DNA of 64,000 bases from a virus: positions 1 to 64,000 of the IMG/VR virus record IMGVR_UViG_3300034095_001503; one strand, given 5' to 3'. Under the pieces are notes generated by a model. That model did not search any database and was not told where the DNA came from. It was given only the letters and a program-made list of their open reading frames with translations. Below, piece after piece: positions 59,061 through 64,000 of this stretch (its first letter is position 1; every line of letters starts with the position of its first letter). A program made the translations under genes and the position numbers.

Positions 59061-59663
59061 TTATCTTTCTAAACTATAAACCATATTCATAACATTTGTT
59101 TTTGGGTTTTGTTTAAGATATTCATCACCTTTAGCTATAAGTTTGTTTAGTTTATCCATACCCAGAGTATAGATGAATTGTGTATTGTGTAGTTCTCTAC
59201 CTCTAGCTATCCATTTTTTATTTTCTTCGTCATCAAAATCATGACTCATATCATCGAACCATTCTTCTTTGCCAGTTCTTTGTGTTCTAACTATTGGTTT
59301 CTTTTCAACATCATCTCTAGTTGTAAATTTTTCCCATACATTAATGGCATCTTGACTGGTTGAGGAATCATCTGACATAGTAATTCCTTTTGGATAAACA
59401 TATGTCATTGCTAATTCGTATAACAATGCCCCATAACCTCTGTCAGAATAAGCACCATAAATACCATATACATCACCTTGTGTAAGACTAAATGAAATAT
59501 AACCTTTTGGTTCAGCAGTTGTTGTATCTAAGAGTAAGTTTTTTACGAGCTTGACAAGTAAAAATATGTTATCATCTTTGATAAAGATAACAGCCAAATT
59601 AGCAGTATCATTTATTGTGATTCTTGCTTCTAATAGTTCGTTAAAAATTTCACTTAGTTTCAT
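59061..59663 (-). CDS. GNAT-like acetyltransferase
   Basis: The 200-residue protein starts at the ATG 59663 (MKLSEIFNELLEARITINDT), not at the upstream non-ATG start. Residues 60-90 read GDVYGIYGAYSDRGYGALLY followed by ELAMTYVYPKGITMSDD, the acetyl-CoA-binding loop pattern of GNAT enzymes (R-x-x-G-x-G/A). Charged C-terminal residues (MSHDFDDEENKKWIARGREL) follow. Phage GNATs may modify host or phage proteins. A late-type motif lies 4 nt before the ATG. It ends one base after the convergent HNH gene. Assignment by motif pattern. Confidence 0.6.
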   Translation of the reverse strand: MKLSEIFNELLEARITINDTANLAVIFIKDDNIFLLVKLVKNLLLDTTTAEPKGYISFSLTQGDVYGIYGAYSDRGYGALLYELAMTYVYPKGITMSDDSSTSQDAINVWEKFTTRDDVEKKPIVRTQRTGKEEWFDDMSHDFDDEENKKWIARGRELHNTQFIYTLGMDKLNKLIAKGDEYLKQNPKTNVMNMVYSLER

Positions 59664-59667
59664 ATTA

Positions 59668-59675
59668 ATAAATAT
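59668..59675 (-). promoter_or_regulatory. Late promoter motif, close spacing
   Basis: Coding-strand GATATTTATTAAT, 4 nt before the GNAT-like ATG at 59663. Confidence 0.4.
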
Positions 59676-59686
59676 CCTATAAAACA

Positions 59687-59716
59687 AAAAAGCTCCACAT
59701 TTCTGTAGAGCTTTTT
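59687..59716. terminator. Terminator between the MCP and GNAT-like genes
   Basis: AAAAAGCTC, one mismatch, ACA, loop, TGT, GAGCTTTTT. It follows the capsid gene in the leftward direction and precedes the start of the GNAT-like gene. Confidence 0.75.
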
Positions 59717-59735
59717 AGTTTATATAAGATTATTA

Positions 59736-61595
59736 TTATCTTAATTCGTTAACATTAAATGTTGGTACACCATCAACTCTTACGTGACCGTAGAATCTAT
59801 TGTTAACCACTTTTTTAGCGTAACGTGTCATAATACCTTTAACTGGAGCAAAGTTAAATGGATTGTACATAGTTGGAGTTAATTGTAAAGGCACGTATGG
59901 TGCGTAGATATAACCAGTATCCAATAATGATTTTCCTTTGTGACCGATGATTACTGAGAATGCTGGTGCATAAGGGTCACGGTACACTTGGTAACGTCCA
60001 CTTAAAGAACCGATTCTTTCAATACCCATGTTGTATTGGTCTTGCTCTGGGTTAGCATCAGATACGTGGAAGTATTCTAAATCGTCAAAGATTGCAGAGA
60101 TTTCAGAAGAAACCACGATGAAGTTTGCACCACCACGAAGTGTTGATTTATGGATTTGAGCAGAAACTTGGTTTAATCTAGTGATTAAAGTTTGATTCCA
60201 TTCTTTTTGAGTATATGGGTTTGCAGATGTAGCAGCTTTTCTCCATCCGTTATAATCCCAACGTAATTGCCATGCAGCAGCTTTACGGATATCTCTAAGG
60301 ATTTCACGGTCAATCTCAGCAGCAACTTGTTCAGATAACATAGCAGTTAATTCAGCTTCAGCATCAATGTTGTGGAATGCACTAACATCTTGTGCTAACT
60401 CTGGAGACCATGTAGCTCTTAATTTTCTTTCTTCTACAGATACAACAACTTCGTCTAATCTGAAAGATACTTCTCCCATTTCAGTTTCAAGCTCTAATGA
60501 AGCGTATTCAGCCCATGCAGCAGTGAAAGTGAAAGCAGATACAGTTGTTGCAGATGCACCAACATATCCATCATAAGTAGCAGTACCAGGAGTGATATTT
60601 GTACCAGCAGCAGTTGTTCCAACTGGGTGACGTAAATCTAACTCTACATAACAAGTACCAGTACCATCAGTTAATGAACTAGAACCAGTTACGATACCTT
60701 TACCATATTGTTGAGTAACTAAACGGAAAGGAACTTCTTTACCAGCCTCGATGATTTGGTTACCGTCTCTATCTAAGATAGCAGCACTAGTTACAACGTG
60801 TAATGAAGCTAAGAAAGATTCAGTATCCATGTTGTTACCGTTAGCACCAGTCATTACTTCTCTACCGTTGTTTGTAACGTTTTTAGAGAAACCAGTGATT
60901 CCTAAGATAATACCTCTTAATGAACCATCAGTTGCAGTTGCACCTGGAGACATAGCAGCAGTAGCTACAGTATAAGAACCGTCAGTTCCTAAAGTGTAAA
61001 CAGCAGAACCACCAACTTGGATAGTAAGAGTACCTTTAGAGTTGTCAAATAAACCGTCATTGTAGAAAGCATCATAAAGATTTTTTCCTACGAATGGAGT
61101 TACAACACAACCACCAGCACTAATACAAGAAGGCAATGCAGCTCCAACTGGAGTACCATTGTTAAGACCACCTAAACCAGTGTGTGCAGAAAATTGAGTA
61201 TTATAAGCACCACCATTTACGTCATAATCAGAACCAGCATTTCCAGCACCGTCAACACGACTAGAAGTTTGTGGAACGAAGAAGAACAATTTACCAATTG
61301 GCATGTTCATAGCTTGTACAGATACGATATCGTTAGCTAATAATTTAGAGAAAACTCTACGTACAATTGGGAAAACTACAGTTTCGAAAGAACCAGAGTT
61401 AGTTGCAGTTGTAGCTTCAGTTAATAATGAAGACGCTTGGTTTTCATATAATTGAGCGATGTTTTCTTTTACGTGTCCTCTAAGACCGTCAAGGAATCCT
61501 AAAGAATCCCATTTTGTTTGTGTTTCCAAACGAATAGCTTTCATGTGGTTTAAACCGATGTTACCTACTTGTCCAGATGTTAATAAATGTGACAT
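59736..61595 (-). CDS. gp23-like major capsid protein
   Basis: A 619-residue precursor with HK97-fold landmarks of the T4 gp23 group. After a cleavable-type N-terminus (SHLLTSGQVGNIGLNHMKAI) come IAQLYENQASSLLTEATTAT, SFETVVFPIVRRVFSKLLAN, DIVSVQAMNMPIGKLFFFVP and, further on, AELTAMLSEQVAAEIDREIL, ending PVKGIMTRYAKKVVNNRFYG. T4 gp23 has 521 residues; the extra length here may lie in the inserted Gly/Thr-rich central loops (about 105-350). It is downstream of protease and scaffold genes, in the T4 order, with a terminator after it. The MCP call is firm. Confidence 0.92.
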   Translation of the reverse strand: MSHLLTSGQVGNIGLNHMKAIRLETQTKWDSLGFLDGLRGHVKENIAQLYENQASSLLTEATTATNSGSFETVVFPIVRRVFSKLLANDIVSVQAMNMPIGKLFFFVPQTSSRVDGAGNAGSDYDVNGGAYNTQFSAHTGLGGLNNGTPVGAALPSCISAGGCVVTPFVGKNLYDAFYNDGLFDNSKGTLTIQVGGSAVYTLGTDGSYTVATAAMSPGATATDGSLRGIILGITGFSKNVTNNGREVMTGANGNNMDTESFLASLHVVTSAAILDRDGNQIIEAGKEVPFRLVTQQYGKGIVTGSSSLTDGTGTCYVELDLRHPVGTTAAGTNITPGTATYDGYVGASATTVSAFTFTAAWAEYASLELETEMGEVSFRLDEVVVSVEERKLRATWSPELAQDVSAFHNIDAEAELTAMLSEQVAAEIDREILRDIRKAAAWQLRWDYNGWRKAATSANPYTQKEWNQTLITRLNQVSAQIHKSTLRGGANFIVVSSEISAIFDDLEYFHVSDANPEQDQYNMGIERIGSLSGRYQVYRDPYAPAFSVIIGHKGKSLLDTGYIYAPYVPLQLTPTMYNPFNFAPVKGIMTRYAKKVVNNRFYGHVRVDGVPTFNVNELR

Positions 61596-61628
61596 ATTGT
61601 TTTTTTTTTATTTTTGTTATTGTTATTA

Positions 61629-62852
61629 TTATCTTTTTTCAACTCTGTTAATCAAATCCATGATTCTCTTTGTTGAAGGGTCAACGTATGCAGTACTTTC
61701 ATTTAATTGTTTTGAAATACTAGTAGTTGCTTCCTTAATGATTTTACTTTCTACTGATTCTGAAATTGGTTTTCTGTTCTCCAATTCAACTGCAATAGTT
61801 TTATGTAATTTTTTAGATTCTTTAAGATTAGAAATATCATCAAATCTTTTTAGAATACTTTGTTTTTCAGCTTTAGTTGTAGAGTGCTCTGTAAACAATC
61901 TTGTAATATAAGTCAAGTTTGAATTAAACACTACAGTTTCAACTAACTTATTTCTAAATTCTTTAAGAGCTGTTCTGAATTCTTGATTCTCAGTCTGTAA
62001 TTTTTTAGCTTCAGTTAATAAGCTGTTATATTTTTTTGCTGTTTCAGAAACAATTTGTTTAGCTTTGATAGATTCTCCAAGTCCTTCACGTTTTAATTCG
62101 TCTGGGAAGTTGTTAGGTTTAACTGAATTCATGCGACCATTTTTCAATGTATGTTGCATATTTTCTTCAATTTCCTCTTCTTCTTCTTCTTCGTCACCTA
62201 ATTCAGATTCTTCTTCTTCAGATTCTTCTTCTTCTTCGTCACCGAATTCAGATTCTTCTTCTTCAGATTCTTCTTCGTCATCACCCATTTCAATGTCGTA
62301 TTCAACATCAGAATCGTCTTCTTCATCATCACCACCTAATTCGATAGGTTCAATTTCAGAATCAACATCCATGTCATCACCACCTTTTAATGAATCTAGT
62401 TTAACTATATATTCACCAGGTTCTGTAACGTTTAAGTGAAGTTCATCACCAACAATTTCGATTTCGTCTTCACCGCTTAATTTTTTGTAAATTGCGATTA
62501 CATCTTCATCGCTTGCTCCAGTCATATCAAGTTCTTCTGATGATTCATCATCGTCCATTCCCATTGCACCCATAGCTGGTAATTCTTCATCACCAAATTC
62601 TGAGTCTACATCTTCGATATCACTATCTGCATTCAAGTCATCTTCGTCTTCTTCTTCTTCACCATCTATTGGTGTTAAAGGATTGACTTCTTCTTCTTCA
62701 TAAGTCGCTTCTTCAAGTGACTCTTTCACAACACTATCAATTTCTTCTTTAGCAACGCTACGAAGTATTTCTTTTGTGTTTGCATTAAGAGCGTTTTGGA
62801 TATTTTTAATATCCAAAAGAGCTTCTTCAAGTATTGATTTTTTTTCTGCCAT
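61629..62852 (-). CDS. gp22-like prohead core scaffolding protein
   Basis: The 407-residue protein has helical ends and a highly acidic centre (about residues 55-235) with runs of Glu and Asp such as DDEEESEEEESEFGDEEEEE. The C-terminal third (EGLGESIKAKQIVSETAKKY; LTEAKKLQTENQEFRTALKE) is a coiled coil typical of T4-type prohead core proteins. It lies between the protease and capsid genes, the order seen in T4-like phages. The gp21 protease normally degrades it during maturation. A late-type motif lies 60 nt upstream (62913-62920). A confident assignment from position and composition. Confidence 0.85.
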   Translation of the reverse strand: MAEKKSILEEALLDIKNIQNALNANTKEILRSVAKEEIDSVVKESLEEATYEEEEVNPLTPIDGEEEEDEDDLNADSDIEDVDSEFGDEELPAMGAMGMDDDESSEELDMTGASDEDVIAIYKKLSGEDEIEIVGDELHLNVTEPGEYIVKLDSLKGGDDMDVDSEIEPIELGGDDEEDDSDVEYDIEMGDDEEESEEEESEFGDEEEEESEEEESELGDEEEEEEEIEENMQHTLKNGRMNSVKPNNFPDELKREGLGESIKAKQIVSETAKKYNSLLTEAKKLQTENQEFRTALKEFRNKLVETVVFNSNLTYITRLFTEHSTTKAEKQSILKRFDDISNLKESKKLHKTIAVELENRKPISESVESKIIKEATTSISKQLNESTAYVDPSTKRIMDLINRVEKR

Positions 62853-62912
62853 TTTATCTTTTATTTATTTTATTCTTTTATTAGATAAGCACAAGATTTC
62901 TCTCATTTGTTA

Positions 62913-62920
62913 ATAAATAT
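62913..62920 (-). promoter_or_regulatory. Late promoter motif
   Basis: Coding-strand ATATTTATTAAC, 60 nt before the scaffold ATG at 62852. Confidence 0.4.
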
Positions 62921-62971
62921 GTATTATTTTATCAAAAATCATTTTTTAATTAAAAAAAAAATATTTTTTGG

Positions 62972-63697
62972 TTAATCAGTTAAAAATTTATCTAAATCAT
63001 TTAATAGATTTTCTTTGATGATTGGTTTCTTCTTTTCAACGTTTTCAACGTATGGAGTCATTTCTTCTCTATTTCTACCAATCCATGCGTCTGGTGTAGA
63101 TGGTGCAGTAACAACGTCCCAACAAATTATTTCAAAATCGTCTTGAACTATTTGTTCACCATCTTTTCCTTCTTTAAGAGAACCAACACCACGTGAAGAA
63201 ACACCAATCTTGATTCTATTTCTTAATAAGTTAGCAACTTCGTCACCTTTTGTAGATACGATACCATAATTAATAAAACCAGGTGTCATTAAGATTTCCA
63301 TCTTACCCATAAGAGTATGACCTTCCCACCATGTTTCAACAATATTATGTGATATTCTATCACCAGCAATAATTGATGACTCTGGGTGGTCTAATTCACC
63401 TACTGCTCTACGTTCACGTATTGCTTCTTGATATAATCTGTCTTGTGATTTAAGGATTGATTCTGGATATATCCTACCATTTCGGTTTAGGATACCATAC
63501 TTTTGTAACACTACGTATACAATAAGTGGTTCAACGATAGACATTTTGCTACCAGTATCTATTTTTTTTATTTCGTTTATGAAAGGTTGATTTCTTGGTT
63601 CGTCTGGACTAATGTATCCAGCATCGTGTTCAATAAGTCCACCCCAACCGCTTTCACCACGTTTTACTATTTTAAAGTCTTTATAATTTATATCCAT
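62972..63697 (-). CDS. gp21-like prohead protease
   Basis: The 241-residue serine protease carries the T4 gp21/herpes-type prohead protease pattern: GILNRNGRIYPESILKSQDR, then AVGELDHPESSIIAGDRISH with the catalytic His, and IKIGVSSRGVGSLKEGKDGE with the nucleophile Ser in SSRG. It cleaves scaffold and capsid precursors in the prohead. The start at 63697 (MDINYKDFKIVKRGESGWGG) lies 21 nt after a late-type motif (63719-63726); a longer frame from 63751 would include the promoter and is unlikely. It is the first gene of the head unit seen here. Confidence 0.9.
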   Translation of the reverse strand: MDINYKDFKIVKRGESGWGGLIEHDAGYISPDEPRNQPFINEIKKIDTGSKMSIVEPLIVYVVLQKYGILNRNGRIYPESILKSQDRLYQEAIRERRAVGELDHPESSIIAGDRISHNIVETWWEGHTLMGKMEILMTPGFINYGIVSTKGDEVANLLRNRIKIGVSSRGVGSLKEGKDGEQIVQDDFEIICWDVVTAPSTPDAWIGRNREEMTPYVENVEKKKPIIKENLLNDLDKFLTD

Positions 63698-63718
63698 GAT
63701 AAGTTTGCTTATATAGAT

Positions 63719-63726
63719 ATAAATAT
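63719..63726 (-). promoter_or_regulatory. Late promoter motif
   Basis: Coding-strand ATATTTATATCTATAT, 21 nt before the protease ATG at 63697. It excludes the longer frame. Confidence 0.5.
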
Positions 63727-63743
63727 GTTGGTTAAATAAAAAA

Positions 63744-63758
63744 AGCCCCAATGGGGCT
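63744..63758 (-). terminator. Terminator upstream of the prohead protease
   Basis: AGCCCC, loop AAT, GGGGCT with A/T runs. It ends the partial gene at the right edge and lies between it and the protease unit. Confidence 0.7.
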
Positions 63759-63762
63759 CTTA

Positions 63763-64000
63763 TTATATTTTTTTCTTATTAAAATTAAATGTTTTATTGT
63801 TTTCAAAATTTGTCTTTATCAAATTTTCTGTTACCGATTCTAATTTGTCTTTCATGTAATCTGATGTTACCGACATTTCTTCGTTTAAGAATAATGTCAT
63901 CTCACAACTCATAAAACTACGTTTCCCGTATCTTATACCAGATTCTCTGATATCCAAATCAACTATAGTTCTATTGCCATCAAAAAAACAATCCTCTTGT
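63763..64000 (-). CDS. C-terminal end of a gene running off the right edge
   Basis: The frame is open from base 64000 to the stop at 63763, with no ATG in the window; the TTG at 63957 is unlikely to be a true start. The visible C-terminus (about 78 residues) reads QEDCFFDGNRTIVDLDIRES, GIRYGKRSFMSCEMTLFLNE and ends TNFENNKTFNFNKKKI. It is probably a head-associated gene just upstream of the protease. No family can be named from this fragment. A terminator hairpin (63744-63758) follows it. Confidence 0.6.
   Translation of the reverse strand, partial: QEDCFFDGNRTIVDLDIRESGIRYGKRSFMSCEMTLFLNEEMSVTSDYMKDKLESVTENLIKTNFENNKTFNFNKKKI

Noticed and set aside
62065-62439. Ser-rich plus-strand frame in the scaffold region
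   Set aside because: It is the antisense of the Glu/Asp codon runs (GAA/GAT read as TTC/ATC) of the gp22-like gene.
1-64000. tRNA genes, integrase, transposase or attachment sites
   Set aside because: No cloverleaf-like sequence, recombinase motif or paired att-like repeats were found by reading; a covariance-model search would be needed to exclude tRNAs fully.

Overview
This window is a stretch of an AT-rich, tailed (T4-like, contractile-tail type) bacteriophage genome that almost certainly infects a member of the Bacteroidota, most likely a flavobacterium-like host. The phage assignment rests on a T4-type head module (gp21-like prohead protease, gp22-like acidic scaffold, gp23-like major capsid protein at 59.7-63.7 kb), a gp5-like OB-fold baseplate hub protein, a gp13-like neck protein, a family B DNA polymerase, a SNF2/UvsW-type helicase, and many repetitive tail-fibre genes. 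The host inference rests on promoters of the TTG-N19/20-TAnnTTTG type upstream of replication and nucleotide genes, on A-rich leaders without Shine-Dalgarno sequences, and on the protein families present.

Layout. 1-5.1 kb (minus strand): tail-fibre and virion proteins. 5.2-8.5 kb (plus): helicase, glutaredoxin, neck protein. 8.5-12.4 kb (minus): an unusually long DNA polymerase. 12.5-16.7 kb (minus): a BppU-like protein, a LamG-like lectin and a fibre with about 22 copies of a 17-residue repeat. 16.8-19.7 kb (plus): a virion-like protein, a membrane protein, a J-domain protein and a DUF2827 glycosyltransferase. 19.7-28.9 kb (minus): a second fibre block, including a coiled-coil fibre gene broken by a 2-bp loss, a peptidase S74 (endosialidase chaperone) protein and a YadA-head-like fibre with SHAEG repeats. 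29.0-31.8 kb (plus): five small virion-like genes. 31.9-50.6 kb (plus): a long run of glycosyltransferases and sugar-processing genes (HAD-nucleotidyltransferase fusion, UDP-GlcNAc 2-epimerase, O-methyltransferase, SGNH hydrolase, GDPD-like phosphodiesterase), interspersed with dUTPase, an HD-like protein, PhoH and a degenerate nucleotidase. 50.6-57.6 kb (plus): a gp55-like late sigma factor followed by baseplate and other structural genes. 57.7-59.7 kb: a secreted NUC1-type nuclease, an HNH nuclease and a GNAT-like protein. 59.7-64 kb (minus): the head module, running off the window edge.

Two promoter classes are visible. Replication, nucleotide and HNH genes carry the host-type promoter. 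Virion operons instead carry a recurrent motif, consensus ATATTTATAATAAAA on the coding strand, usually 11-21 nt before the first start codon. I infer that this is the late promoter read by the gp55-like sigma factor encoded at 50.6 kb. Rho-independent hairpins separate most convergent units. No tRNA, CRISPR array, integrase, transposase or attachment site was found, and no stretch above 300 bases lacks a gene.

The most notable features are the roughly 19 kb phage-encoded glycan-synthesis locus, the presumed late promoter/sigma pair, and the mosaic, repeat-built fibre genes that share N-terminal, C-terminal and internal modules.
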